DNA from: Meconema thalassinum
Lineage: Eukaryota; Arthropoda; Insecta; Orthoptera; Tettigoniidae
Assembly: GCA_946902985.2 (NCBI GenBank)
Contig: OX336388.2
Span: 1,391,608,223-1,391,672,222 of the forward strand
DNA length: 64,000 bases
Direction: 5' to 3'
The translations under genes and the position numbers were made by a program. Below the pieces are notes generated by a model. That model worked only from the letters and a program-made list of their open reading frames with translations. It ran no database searches and was not told the origin of the DNA. Shown here piece by piece: positions 46,646 through 58,302 of the stretch; positions within the stretch are counted from its first letter, which is position 1, and each line of letters begins with the position of its first letter.

Positions 46646-47964
46646 TAAATTGTAGACGTTACAAACTATCTGTCGTTCTCTGCACCTTCAAATTTCCCCG
46701 GGTTTACGTTTCGCAAACGGAACATCAGCCATATCTTTAATGCCACTTACTTTTACCTAAATCACAATTATTTTTATATTATACAAAACGATCCTTACAC
46801 TCCAACACTGTTTCAAATATCTTGGAGAGATCTGGACTCGTGCGTTCAGTGAAGAGCCAAGACACGTATACAGCACGCGCACTGTTCCATCCAGCGCGCA
46901 GACACTGCTGTCAGATACATTACAAAATCATGTTGCATATCAAGAATGTAAGAATTACTTATCATTAAATGAATGCTGAGGATCATGTACTCTCCACCCA
47001 TGACCATTAACCTATTAAATAACATAATGGGAATACTAGTTGCCATTTCTGGTCCGTATTGACGTATATAAATAGTTTCAACTGATTAAACTATTTATTA
47101 AATAACATAGCGAAAATCCAGTTTTAAAGACTTCGAAGTCGTCAATTCTGGGGGAGTCCGCTAAATGTAAAAGCCCATAAGATCCCGTAGTATACTCTGG
47201 ACAGACAATAGTTAACGCACAATTCTTCCCCTATTTTAACAGCAGAAGGCCTCACTGTTTCACACCTTAATACATCATCCTTCCCTCACTTATTCTAGAC
47301 ATTCAGTTAACTTCTTGACATGGCTACCAATACGTTTGTCACAATCCAGTCATGTCTCCTCCCTTTAGTATTGTCTGACAATTGGTCCATTGTCGAGCAT
47401 CGCCTCGAGCCAAGCTTTGAGCCAGTACACATCACGGTGAACAAGTTGAGCATTTGGTTTACCATAAGCAGACTATTAAGCCTTGATAAAGCCCACCACA
47501 AAAGTAGTGCAAAATGTCTGCTTAGTAGTAAACATGGAACAGCATTACATCCACAAAGCCTTTAATTTCAAATAAAAACTTGTGTAAATTTTTCAAAACT
47601 GTAAAATTTTTAGCCCCATTATATTCATTCAGCAGGACTACACTTTAGCTACTGCTACCATGAACATTAACAAATGCCAATTCTTAGGAGGTACATATTA
47701 AAGATGTGAAAACACCAGTTCGAAAACATGTCTTTCCGAAGTGAAAATAAAATATTGAGCCTGTAAGAAAACTAGCCTAAGCAACTTTGTGTTGGGGCAG
47801 AAGACTTTCATGCCATGCCCCTTTAACTATCATAATCACTAACTGTGCAATACATTTCTTCCAGTGGTCTAGCTCAAGTCTTAGTTAATACGATGAATCT
47901 TCTAAATCGTATAATTCGCTCACCATACACCGAGACTCTACTTTCAAACCTTTATACACAGAAA
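46646..47964. other. Unassigned
   Basis: No recognisable gene; short frames near 47320-47565 occur on both strands. Confidence 0.4.
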
Positions 47965-49945
47965 TGTAACATATTTATTTATTTATCGTATGGCATATAT
48001 ACACAAAAAAAAACAGGAAAGCAAGTCTAATGTTCTTATCCAATCCAGAGCCTCCGTAGTGGCCTCTAGAAAATCAAACCAATCTCCAGGGAAGGCTCTT
48101 CTATTACACTCCCTTACAATGTGCTCGATGGTTTCAAGAGGGGCACCACAGTCACACTTGGGGGATTGTATCTTTCCCCATTTGTAGAGAGACGCAGCAC
48201 AGACTCCATGACCACAACAAATCCTGTCGAGGAAGATCCAAGTTCTTCTTGGGAGATCAAACTTTGAATTAGATGTGAACAAAAACCTGAGATGTTCATC
48301 TGTTTTTAAGATCCATTCTTCCTTCCATTGGGCATAGGGGTCGAAATTATCTTCTATGAGCTTCTGAGCGAACTTAACTGGCGGATGTCTAGATTTCAAC
48401 CGGTTCCTCTGAAGGTCAGGAATATTGGAGTGGATGGGCAAGTCAGGGTGCTTATGTATCTTGGAGTATTCTCTTAGCAGTGCTTGTGCTCTACAGAATA
48501 AATGAGGCATGATGTTGCTCAGGACAGGAAGCCAGTGGATAGGGGTCGATCTTATTACACCTGAAATAATCCTCATTGTGTTGTTGAGCTGAGTGCCCAC
48601 AAGTTTCACATGACAGCTGTTGATCCACACAGGAGCACAATACTCTGCCGCAGAGAAAGCTAAACCAAGGGCAGAACATCTCAAGGTAGTTGCAGAAGCA
48701 CCCCATGTTGTACCACACAACTTCTGAAGAATGTTGTTACGACTCCTAATCTTTGCTGCTTACTAGATGTTGCCTGAAGGAGAGTGTCCGATCTAATGTT
48801 ATACCTAAGTTCTTCAGGTAGTTATTTTGTCCGAGGGCCTTACCATTAAAAGATACTTGGAGAGTACAGCTTGCCATTTTATTGTTTAGATGAAAGCAGG
48901 ACACCTCAGTTTTGCTGGTGTTTGGTTGGAGTCTCCATTTCCGAAAATAGTCACTAAGAATGGAAAGGTCATCAGTTAAAATATTCTCTGTTTCTTTCAG
49001 GTTGCTATGACTTAACTAAAGCTATATCATCAGCATAGCAAAATCTTCTGGATTTCGTTGGTGGCAAATCTGATATACACAGAATGAACAGGAGCGGAGC
49101 CAAGACTGATCCTTGAGGGAGACCATTATTCACTCTTCTCAGTTTGCTAGTCTCATTCCCTAGAACAACCTGAAAGAGTCTATTATTAAGCATGTTTCCA
49201 ATTAATTGTACCGTGGTTTTGCATGGTAATACCTGAAGAAGTTTATTCAAAAAGACAGCAGAGGTTTTCAGCTGTTTCTGGAAGCCTGCTTCAATGCATG
49301 TTGTGAGTGCAAGGACTTGATCACAGCAGCTACGATTCTGCCTAAAACCAGTTTGGTCAATAGGAATATGTTGATTAATTACAATGCTGATTCTGTTGTA
49401 TAATAGTTTTTCAAGGAGTTTGGAGCAACAGCTGAGGAGAGTGATTGATTGGTCTGTAGCTTTGTGCGATATCTTCTGGTTTGCCAGGTTGCAATATGGC
49501 AAGGATTTTAGTCTTCTTAAACTCCTTAGAAAGGATACCTGTCTGAAGTGGGTAAAGAAGCATGCCAACCACCTTATCGCATTCCGTCCCATATTTAAAA
49601 GAAATTCAGGATGTATTCCATCGAAACCTGGTGCCTTGTTGACTTTCATGTCTTTTAATGCTGAACTGATCTCGTCAATCTTGAAGGCTTCAGAGTACTC
49701 GGAAGAAGTAGGAGAGGTACGTTTAAGCAACCTTAGGTTCTTTTTCACTGTTGTTGTATGAGTTTTATCTTCAGTAACCCTTGAAGTGGAAACAATATGG
49801 GAGGCTATTTTGTTTGGTGAGATAGTTGACTGTTCTCTAACTCCTGTTGAGCTTCCTCCAAGTTTTCTTAGTAGGTTCCAGGCTTCTCTACTGGAATGAG
49901 AGAAATCCAAGTTACTAACTGTTTCTGTCCATTTCTGTCTACGAT
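47965..49945 (-). pseudogene. Jockey/CR1-like LINE reverse transcriptase, frameshifted
   Basis: Minus-strand blocks: VNKAPGFDGIHPEFLLNMG, ITLLSCCSKLLEKLLYNRI, QTGFRQNRSCCDQVLALT, NNGLPQGSVLAPLLFILCIS, and FCYADDIALVK with catalytic YADD (to 49005). A break between 49005 and 48720 follows, then KLCGTTWGAS, SALGLAFSAAEYCAPVW, NTMRIISGVIRSTPIHWLPV, HPPVKFAQKLI, KWGKIQSPKCDCGAPLETIE, and a stop. The block between NRSCCDQ and the LPQGS motif has lost the usual VDLTAAYD segment through deletion. The 3' end is GCCATACGATAAATAAA with almost no 3' UTR. It matches the style of insect jockey-like mobile-element polymerases; the exact clade is unresolved. Confidence 0.8.
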
Positions 49946-49949
49946 TTAC

Positions 49950-50100
49950 AGTGGGGACTTCGTGTGCCCCGGGACTGCTACGGTAGCTGTGAAGGCCCTA
50001 TGGGAACCCTAAAAAGTGATGGCGGACGGGGCTCTGGTGAAGCTACGATAGGCCTAGCAAGCCAGTAGTGGATATTATATTTGCTTTCAAAACAGGAACA
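49950..50100 (+). mobile_element. Isolated 5'-leader fragment of the RTE-type LINE
   Basis: About 150 bp matching 43046-43200 with only a few substitutions, beginning at TACAGTGGGGACTT and diverging after the GCCTCGAAAA position. The endonuclease and RT are absent, so this is a 5' end without a 3' end. Confidence 0.8.
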
Positions 50101-51611
50101 AGCCTCGAAAAAAGATACCAGTGATATAATTAATAAATCTAATCTACATAACAGCCTACATCTGAATGCAATACTGGTACAATATCACTTTTCAAAGCAC
50201 TTCTCTCCTGAGACATGTCATCATGACATATAAGTTTTTGAAAAATATATGTACATATGCAGGCAGCATGCACGATTAATGCTATTTAGCACGGTACCAA
50301 ATGGACTTCAAAATTACAATATATAAACAGAAATGAAGGCACTCATTTCACATTAAACTTCAAAACGTATCACAAATACTGAATGCATCTGGCCATAGAC
50401 TGCTCACGACTACCAAGCTATCACTGAGACTGTGATATTAATTATAATTTAAAAAATGACTTATTCCGAAGAGTGAGGCAAAGTATTTCATTTGTAATAC
50501 GTGTAGAATGATACATCCACAATGTAGGACGACACAGAAGTGGTCTGCACTTGACCCACTCATCAACAGTATATCAGTATTCATATCAAGCTGTCAATAA
50601 CCATCCAACCTTGGGCTGTACGAGGGAACAAAGTTTATTTTTTCTCTTCTCGATATCATCAAATCATTGTGGACATGGAGAGCAGATTATAAGCGAGCTA
50701 CTGTAGATAAATAACCAAAGATAATTTTTCAATGATAAACATGTCTCAGTTTAAAAGCCTGCAATTCTGCTAGGCATCAAAGGGATTTATACTAAATCTA
50801 GATTTTATAATCTAACCATGCATTTGTCACTTAAGACACAATGAGAATACCACTCGCTTGTCTCCATGGTGACATCACTACACAGAACAGCAAAATGATT
50901 TTCCTCTGTGCATCGAATATGGCCATCCCTTGAATCTGAGCTTCCCATGCTACAATCCTTGCTGTAAACATGGTAAGAGCTATAAACAGCCTGAGGAAGA
51001 ATTGCAATTTAATCAGGGAAAATAAGAAATACTGTAACAGAAGACTAACCGATAAATAAATGGCATCTACTGGTCACTTTAATATTGGTCATGGTCACAT
51101 TTACAGTCGAAGATGACAGTTAATGATAATAATATGAAAAATAAGATTGGTTGGTGTCTGTCTGCTTAACAGTGACTCTTTTTTGGAACCTCATGGACTG
51201 GAAAACTCAGATTTTTAGTTGTATATGATTCTTGAATGGTGGAACAAATGTTATGGAAGCTGTGTTCTGTGCCTTGTACAACGCATTGAAAGTTTGGTTA
51301 ACTATATAACTCAGGTCTTACCTAGAAGCATGCGACTTCTTTAACGTGGACTTCCCCTTGAAAATGTATCACCTTATAGGCTCCTAAACTTCTTTGGTTC
51401 AGTATTTCATGTTATTAACAATGTCTGATAGTGCCAAAGGACAAATCATACTGGGTAATATGGGGTTCTACGATATAAGATTCTCTGCTCTAAGGTTCTT
51501 CACAGCATTTACAGTAGTTCAAGACCAACATGCAACAAGGTAGGCTAATATTGATACTCTTAGTAAGTGATGATTTAGCCATAGTGGTAACTCATGACTT
51601 GGTAATTTAAG
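50101..51611. other. Unassigned
   Basis: About 1.5 kb AT-rich sequence with no recognised gene, RNA or repeat. Confidence 0.4.
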
Positions 51612-51633
51612 TCTTTCATGTTCATCATCATCA

Positions 51634-52440
51634 TCATCTCCCTTTATCCAGCTCCTGCCGGGTCGGGGTATTTATGGCACTTCTCCACTTTCCTCTTTCC
51701 TTCCACAATTCTTCTTCCACGATCTTGTCCCAGTCCCGTTTTCTTTTTCTCACGCTGTTCTTCACTGAATCGATCCACCTTGTTCTAGGTCTTCCCCTTG
51801 CTCTCTTTCCCTCGCACTTGGCCGCCAGCATCTGTCTTGGTATTCTACTTTCCTCCATCCTCTTTACATGTCCAAACCACCTTAGTTTATTCTTCTCAAT
51901 TCTCTCATTTAGTTTTCCCATCCCAACTTCCTTCCTAACATCTTCATTCCTCACTCTGTCTTTCCTTGTCTTACCTATCATACTTCTTAGGAATTTCATT
52001 TCACTGGCTTGGATTCTACTCTCTTGCCTGCTCGTCAGGGTCCAAGTCTCAGCTGCATAAGTTAATATGGGTACATAGTACATTTTATACATTCCCTCCT
52101 TGCTTTTCCTTGGTACTTCCTTATCCCAAACAAGTTTTCTTACACTTTGATAGAATGCATTGCTCTGTTGTACCCTCCTGCCAATCTCCATGTCCAACCT
52201 ACCAGTTTGCATCAATTCACTTCCTAGGTATTTGAACGTGTCCACAATTTCCAAACTCTGACTTCCAATTTTCACAGTGCCCTTTCCTTGTCTTTCCCCT
52301 CTTGTCATAACCATGGTCTTGCCTTTCTCTATACTGATTTTCAGGCCATACTTCTGAATATTTTCGTTCAGTGCATCTAGTTGTTTTTGCACTTCTTCGG
52401 TGTTCCTTCCCCAGACCACAATATCGTCTGCAAATAATAG
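51634..52440 (-). pseudogene. Outer LINE RT, downstream part
   Basis: Starts at the insertion edge with LLFADDIVVWGRNTEEVQ (catalytic ADD) and continues through VDTFKYLGSELMQTG, LTYAAETWTLTSRQESRI, MKFLRSMIGKTRKDRVRNED, KLRWFGHVKRMEESRIPRQM and KRARGRPRTRW to the stop. This 261-codon frame is free of stops. It resembles the C-terminus of the 43-46 kb element. Confidence 0.85.
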
Positions 52441-53460
52441 TTGATTTTAAGAAAGCCTTTGATTTTGTTGACAGAAACAGACTTATTGACATATTGGCCA
52501 GAGATGGTGTCCCCCAACAGTTAATTGATAACATTTCCAACATGTATAGTGGTACTCTTATTTCAGTAAGGTTAAGTAATCATAAATCCGAGTGGAAGCC
52601 AATCAGCAGAGGGGTAAGACAAGGCTGTGGACTCTCTCCATTGCTATTCATAATCTACATGAATGCTATAATAAAGGAATGGAGGTGTGAAAGACATGGT
52701 TCAATACCTATCAGCAGGCATCTAAAAAATTTAGATGCTATACTATTTGCTGATGATGTTGCATTGGTAGCAGCTTCTGAAGATGATCTGCAGTGGTCAG
52801 TTTTCAACCTGCAGAAGGTGGCATCAAAATTCAGCATGTGCATTTCTACTGAAAAGACTAAAGTAATGGCCTTTAAGGGTAAGGACCCTATCCCCAGTAA
52901 AATTTGTCTGAATGGTAAAATTTTAGAAAGAGTTAACGAATTCAAGTATTTAGGATATCATTTATCATTTCAAGAAGAACGAGACATAACTGCAAAAATA
53001 ACTAATTATACCAGAACAACAGGAATCATCAATCACGTCATGAAGCCATCTCTTGTCCAAAGGCATACACGCTTGCGTTTGTATAACACATTAGCCAGAC
53101 CAACCCTATGCTATGGAAGCGAGGCATGGACAATAAGATGTCAGGACATCTCCAGACTCACAGCACGCGAAATGACCTTTATGCGCCGAACAGCAGGCTA
53201 TACTAAATGGGATCATAAGAGAAACGAGGATGTGCTGAAGGAACTAAAAGTGAAACCAATAACTGCATACATTTGTGACTACCAAGAGAACTGGAAGCAT
53301 CATGTCCAAAGGATGGAACCTGGAAGATTTCCAAAGGAGATCCTTCGCTACCAGCCACGGGGAAATAGATCGATAGGACGTCCGATGAAGAGATGGAGGG
53401 AAAGTGCAAGACCGTAACGGGACATTTGGCCCAATACTTGGAAGGAAGATGATGATGATG
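52441..53460 (+). mobile_element. Nested LINE fragment (RT C-terminal half), 7-bp TSD
   Basis: ATAATAG is present at 52434-52440 and 53461-53467. The insert is a 5'-truncated LINE ending in (GAT)n. Its frame (to TAA at about 53417) begins VDFKKAFDFVDRNRLIDIL, then SNMYSGTLISVRL, GVRQGCGLSPLLFIIYMNAI, ILFADDVALVAASEDDLQ with catalytic ADD, NEFKYLGYHLSFQ, YGSEAWTIRCQDISRLTARE and GRPMKRWR. No stops interrupt about 320 codons, so the insertion is young. The VDFKKA block relates it to the fragments at 14.9 and 21.6 kb. Confidence 0.9.
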
Positions 53461-53467
53461 ATAATAG

Positions 53468-53983
53468 TAACTTCATTTCTTTATGTCAATATGCTTCCTT
53501 TGTTTCCTTTACAATTTCATCCATTACCATTATGAATAAAAGAGGTGACAGCACACTCCCCTGTCTTAGTCCAGTCTTGTTCCTAAACCAATCTGTCTTT
53601 CCAACTGGGGTTAGTACCCTGCTAACACAGTTGTTGTACATTGCTTGCACCATTTCCAACTTTTCCCTTCCCAGTCTCTTCTTAACCATGGTTTCCCATA
53701 CCTTCTCTCTGGGGACACTATCATATGCCTTTTCTAGATCTATGAAAGTCATGATCAAATCCTCTCCATATTCCCAGTTCTTTTCCATCACCTGCCTCAA
53801 GCTAAAGATTGGGTCCACTGTGGATCTTCCACTCCTGAAGCCATACTGTTCCTCTTGCAACTTTCCTTCCACCTTTCTTCTCATTCTTCTTTCTAATATC
53901 CTTTCCAGTATTTTTACTATCTGTGATATGAGGGTGATCCCTCTATAGTTATCACACACTTTCTTGTCCCCTTTCGTAAACAC
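53468..53983 (-). pseudogene. Outer LINE RT, upstream part
   Basis: Carries GDKKVCDNYRGITLIS, EEQYGFRSGRSTVDPIF, TFIDLEKAYDSVPREKVW, and GLRQGSVLSPLLFIMVMDEI, then a TGA stop shortly before the insertion point. These are RT fingers and palm with the first catalytic Asp (IDLEKAYD). Without the nested LINE, reading continues directly into the FADD box at 52440. Confidence 0.85.
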
Positions 53984-54011
53984 TGGTATTATTAGCCCTT
54001 TCTTTCATGTT

Positions 54012-54613
54012 ACATATTCAAAAGTACAGACAAGTGAATCATAAATAGTGGGAGATCATCAAAATGAAAAATGTGTCATCAGCTGTTCACAAACATTCCC
54101 ACAAAGACCTAATTAATTTTGCTCATAATTGTGTGTACTGTATATCAAGTATTTTTTAAATTATTATATCTCTCTCTTTAAAATGTATATAGCCCAATAA
54201 GGCCAAACCTGCACATTTAACTTCCACGTTAGGGGCTGTTTTTCAATCACTTGTGGTTGCTATAAAGCACTATACATGAACTAGTAGGCTAATGTATGTC
54301 ATAGGAGAAAAATTGTTGATTATTATCTATATTATTTTATCAGGGAATTGGTCCTTTTAGTACAATTTCTTCAAGTGACATAATGTAGGCCTATGCTTTG
54401 TAGTCTGCCATCATAAAGGCAAAAATACATAATGTTCAATACCGTAAATTATATTTAACTCTCAGTTTTATATATAAGTTTCTTGCACCAGTGGGAAATC
54501 GATAATAATCTGGATACATCATATTTAATTTGAGCGAAAACAGAACACGCCTGATCCTTCTCCGATTTATGTGGTTCGAATAATATTGAAATGAAGGAAA
54601 GCTGGATAGGAAA
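54012..54613. other. Unassigned
   Basis: AT-rich, no recognised feature. Confidence 0.4.
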
Positions 54614-54899
54614 TACACTGCCGGAAAAAAAACATTAAGTCACCTGAAAAGGCGTTGATTTTGCAGATGTCACCTGGGGGATAGTAGATGTACTGATAAG
54701 GGTTTCAACGTCTTCCGCAAACAGATAGCGTAGTGGCATAGCTACCAGAGCGCCATCTGTGTCTACCATTTAATAGGGAAAGCTCACAGGCATACGGCTC
54801 ATTGTGGTGCAAACGCGTGAAGCAAGCAGGTACAATACCACAGAGACGCACTCGTGCCTCCTACAGCCAACAGAGTTTGAAAGGGGTCTAATTGTAGAT

Positions 54900-54955
54900 T
54901 GGGGCAGATGACCTCGTAGTTCCGCCCCTTAAAACAACAATAACTAACTAACTAA
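54900..54955 (+). mobile_element. 56-bp retro-insertion (SINE/LINE tail)
   Basis: The insert GCAGATGACCTCGTAGTTCCG..CCCCTTAAAACAACAA ends in (AACT)n. CTAATTGT(A/G)GAT flanks it at 54888-54899 and 54956-54967. Its GTTCCGCCCCTTAA segment is the same as in the 24-bp insert at 58083. Confidence 0.75.
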
Positions 54956-55673
54956 CTAATTGTGGATCCGAGTGGCGGGACGGTCCTTTCAGAGAATTGC
55001 CACAGAAGTTGGACGTGTTGTGTCCGTTGTGCAACGATGCTGGTATCAGTGGTCACGTGAACATTCCCACACCCATAGACGAGTTTCTGGGTGTCCATGC
55101 AGCACAAACGTCCACCAGGATCGTCGTATTGTAAGGGCAGCAGTGGCAGATCGTACAGCTACCACAGCACAGATATGAGGGTTTGTGAGCCCAGAAGTGT
55201 CAACGCTTACTGTTGAGAACCAGTTACTAGCAGTGGGACTACGGGCATACACACCTCTAGCCCGTCTTCCACTCACGCCACATCATCGACGTACACGGCT
55301 CGACCATTGCCGTCAGAGGATCACTTGGAAGATGGAATGGCACGCCGTGATCTTCAGCGATGAAAGCAGATTCTGCCTGGACGCAAGTGATGGTCGTTGG
55401 CGTGTTCGACATAGACCTGGTGAGCACTGTCTCATCGAGTGCATTCATCCAAAACACGCCAGCCCCACCCCAGGCCTTATGGTCTGGAGTGCTATAAGCT
55501 ACAACTCTCGTTCACCTTTGGTGTTTGTGGAGGGAACGCTAACCAGCGCTCTGTATGTGCAGGATATTGTTAGACCCGTCCTTTTGCCGTTCTTGCAACA
55601 GGAAGGGGATGTGTTGTTCCAACAGGATACTGCTCGCCCACACACTGCCTGTTCAACTTAACATGCACTGCAA

Positions 55674-55997
55674 GACGTGCAGCAACTTCGCTGGCCAGCA
55701 CGATCGCTGAACTTGTCACCAATCGAGCACATGTGGGACATGATGGGCCGACAAGTGACTCGTGTGACTCGTCCACCCACAATTCTTACAGAACTGTGTG
55801 AACAGGTCGAGCAGGCGTGGAATAACGTATCCCAAGACGTGCAGCAACTTCGCTGGCCAGCACGATCGCCGAACTTTTCACCAATCGAGCACATGTGGGA
55901 CATGATGGGCCGACAAGTGACTCGTGCGACTCGTCCATCCACAACTCTTACAGAACTGTGTGAACAGGTCGAGCAGGCGTGGAATAACGTATCCCAA
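55674..55997 (+). repeat. 162-bp tandem duplication inside the Tc1 transposase
   Basis: Two adjacent copies starting GACGTGCAGCAACTTCGCTGG, differing at several positions (for example CTGAACTTGTC versus CCGAACTTTTC), in the same frame. Confidence 0.95.
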
Positions 55998-56065
55998 GAC
56001 GGCATTCACCATCTGTATGATCGACTGGATGCAAAAGTCAGTGCCTGCATTGCCGCCCGTGGAGG

Positions 56066-56714
56066 CTTCTTCTTCTTCTTCTTCTTCTTCTTCAAGTGCC
56101 TCGTCCTCCAAGAACATTGGCGATCAGTAGCATGATCTGCTGTTTGTCCATAGCTGTTCTAAACAGTGACACTATATTAAGTCCAAACCACTGGCTTAAG
56201 TTCTTTAGCCAGGATATTCGTGTGCGTCCTGGACCCCTAATGCCATCAATCTTCACTTGGATAATTAATTGCAAGAGGTGGTATTTGTTGTTGCGCATGA
56301 AATGAACAAAGTATTTAATTTTCTCCTTTTGATGATACTGAGAATTTCCAAGTCTTTGTTCATATGACGCAGTACTTCCACATTTGTGACTTTAGCTGTC
56401 CATGATATCCTTAAAATCCTGCGGTACGTCCACATTTCAAATGCTGTCAGTTTCTTACTTAAAACCTTGGTAAGTGTCCATGATTCAACTCCATAGAGCA
56501 GGACACTAAACACGTAGCATCGAAGCAGTCGGGTGTGTAATGACAGACTTAAATCACGGCTGGTCAAAACTTTTCTCATTTTAATGAAAGAACTTCTGGC
56601 CTGCTCAATTCTACAGCGAATTTCTTGACTTAAGTCCCAGTTATCATTGATATGACATTTTAAATATTTATATGATGGAACCCTTTCAATTCTTTCATTA
56701 CCAAGTGTAAGAAT
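56066..56714 (-). pseudogene. LINE RT C-terminal part with (GAA)n tail
   Basis: Minus-strand blocks: NERIERVPSYKYLKCHINDN, RCRIEQARSSFIKMRKVL, LLYGVESWTLTK, AFEMWTYRRILRISW, and SIIKRRKLN, ending in a (GAA)n tail at 56066-56093. It is the 3' part of the LINE whose middle and upstream parts lie beyond the hAT insertion (62639-62820, 63508-64000). Frame breaks are present near 56290. Confidence 0.8.
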
Positions 56715-57859
56715 CAGGGGCGGCTCCAGGCCAACACAAGGGGTAGTGCCAAGTAAAAAAATACGAAAATATTGGTATTTACATAACATGATAGCAGAGC
56801 TGTCCACTTGCTCATTTCTCACCAAGGGTTTGATTTCCGATGTATAAAATTGCATAGGTAAAACTTATAAATCCATTCAACATTGGGAATGGGCAGTATT
56901 TGGTATGGTACACCCTGGGCTGTTGACTGGTATAGATACGAAAATGAACTAGCTCTGCATCGCGATCGGCGTACGAAAACTCTCACAATAATGGTAGAAC
57001 GATGCCTCTCTCAGTGAAAGTCTTAATCACACTTCAATATATAAAACAAAATAAAATAACAGTTGGATAAACTCTTACTCACCCATTGCTGCTATGAATG
57101 AGTGGTAAACCAGGTCCATTCTGCGATCCTTTTTACTTGCAAATCGTTCCATGACTTTCTTGTTAAAATTGGCAATGTTATTGACAAAACGCTTCTCACA
57201 GGACAGCATGCCTAATGCTGTCAGTCTTTCTTCTTTCATGGTGTTCCTCAGAAACGTCTTGACTCTTTTCATCAGCGAAAAACAGCGTTCAGCTTCTGCA
57301 GTTGTCATCAGCATGGTAATTAAAAGTTTCAACAGTTTCTTGAAAAGTGTCACTTAACTCGTCGTCCAGAATTAACATGAGAAATGGTACAGCACCAGAA
57401 ACAGATCTTAGTTCTGGCCTGGAGAAGCAGACCTGCAGCTCACTTTTAAGTTTTTTCTCTTCTAGAAACGGATAGGCTTTGACCATTTCAGAGAGGTGTA
57501 GATCAGGAAAATTTAGTTCAAATGAATCAAATTTGGCAACATCAAACAAGTTCGTTGCAACCAGATGTCCCGTAAACTGAAATAGAGATCGTATTTCCAA
57601 TAAAATTGTATCGCATACTTCTACAGCTTCCCCTTTTTTTTTTTGCTGTCCGAAAGCACAGTGTCGGTACGTCTTCTCTTTAGTCAGGGTGTCTACTGTA
57701 AGGATGAAGTAAAAATTAGTTACTTTTTAGGTACCTTTTGGGTACCTTTTGGTTACCTTTTAGTTAATTTTAGTTACCTTTGAATTCAAGATACGTCTGC
57801 AAGCATAGGCGCTCATCACGCAGTGAAGAAAAACAACAATGAACTGTTTTTAAAGAGGT

Positions 57860-58302
57860 TTTTTATTTATCGTATGGCTTTGAGTGCCGGGAGTGTCCGA
57901 GGACATGTTCACCTCGCCTGAATCTGTAGCTGCTTCCAGCGAACACCCTTAGGGTGAGCTACAAGTTCCGTTCAATTTCAAGTTGCTACCAGATATCATT
58001 GATACCTAGTGGTGAACGTTGGAACTTTGATAGAGCGTTCCGACGAAATCTAACCTAACAATTTAGCTTCACTCAAGTTTAGTCTTAGTTCCGCCCCTTA
58101 ATAACTAAGTTTAGCCTGTGGAAGAATCTTTTACATGCCATAAATCTATGACATGGGACCGTCGGCTTTACTTCCCCTCCGAAGGAAGGCATACTGAAGG
58201 ATTTTTAACGCTTTTAAAAAATCCGATGACTTCGCCCGGGTTTGAACCTGCTATATTGGGCACAGCAGTTCAGCATGCTACGAACTAGGCCACCGAAGCC
58301 GC
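57860..58302 (-). mobile_element. SINE type 2 in copy B, itself carrying a 24-bp insert
   Basis: Minus-strand SINE with head at GCCACCGAAGCCGC, body as in the type 1 and type 2 copies, and tail GGCACTCAAAGCCATACG followed by ATAAATAAA. An imperfect TTTAAA-GA flank is visible at each side. It is close to the copy at 30082-30506. Confidence 0.85.
58083..58106 (+). mobile_element. 24-bp retro-insertion with 8-bp TSD
   Basis: AAGTTTAG occurs at 58075-58082 and 58107-58114, enclosing 24 bp with core TTAGTTCCGCCCCTTAA. Removal gives the sequence expected from the sister SINE at 30.28 kb. The core matches the tail of the 56-bp insert at 54900-54955. Confidence 0.7.

Larger units (their letters stand above)
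51623..54000 (-). mobile_element. RTE-type LINE, 5'-truncated, 11-bp TSD, split by another LINE
   Basis: TCTTTCATGTT is duplicated at 51612-51622 and 54001-54011. The minus-strand 3' end is a (GAT)n tail (ATC repeat on plus at 51623-51638). The 5' end is truncated in the RT. A plus-strand LINE occupies 52441-53460. Confidence 0.9.
54616..56065 (+). mobile_element. Tc1-like transposon, right end lost
   Basis: The left terminus CACTGCCGGAAAAAAAAC follows a TA (54614-54615), as expected for Tc1 elements. The right end is missing: the transposase C-terminus runs straight into a (CTT)n run that is the tail of a minus-strand LINE. A 56-bp retro-insertion lies at 54900-54955. Confidence 0.85.
54864..56065 (+). 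pseudogene. Tc1 transposase with in-frame tandem duplication of the catalytic-Glu segment
   Basis: Tc1 transposases cut and rejoin element ends with a DDE triad. N-terminal helix-turn-helix remnants (FERGLIVD, RIATEVGRVVSVVQRCW) precede TPHHRRTRLDHCRQR. Catalytic blocks are VIFSDESRFCLD (first Asp), LFQQDTARPHTA (second Asp), and SPIEHMWDMMGRQV (Glu). After the 54900 insertion the frame is single, with in-frame stops at 55176-55178 (TGA) and 55659-55661 (TAA). A 162-bp (54-codon) unit is repeated at 55674-55835 and 55836-55997, so the QQLRWPARS-SPIEHMWD-TELCEQVEQAW segment occurs twice. I count 32 residues between the second Asp and the first Glu. It ends ACIAARGG where the LINE tail begins. 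Confidence 0.85.
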
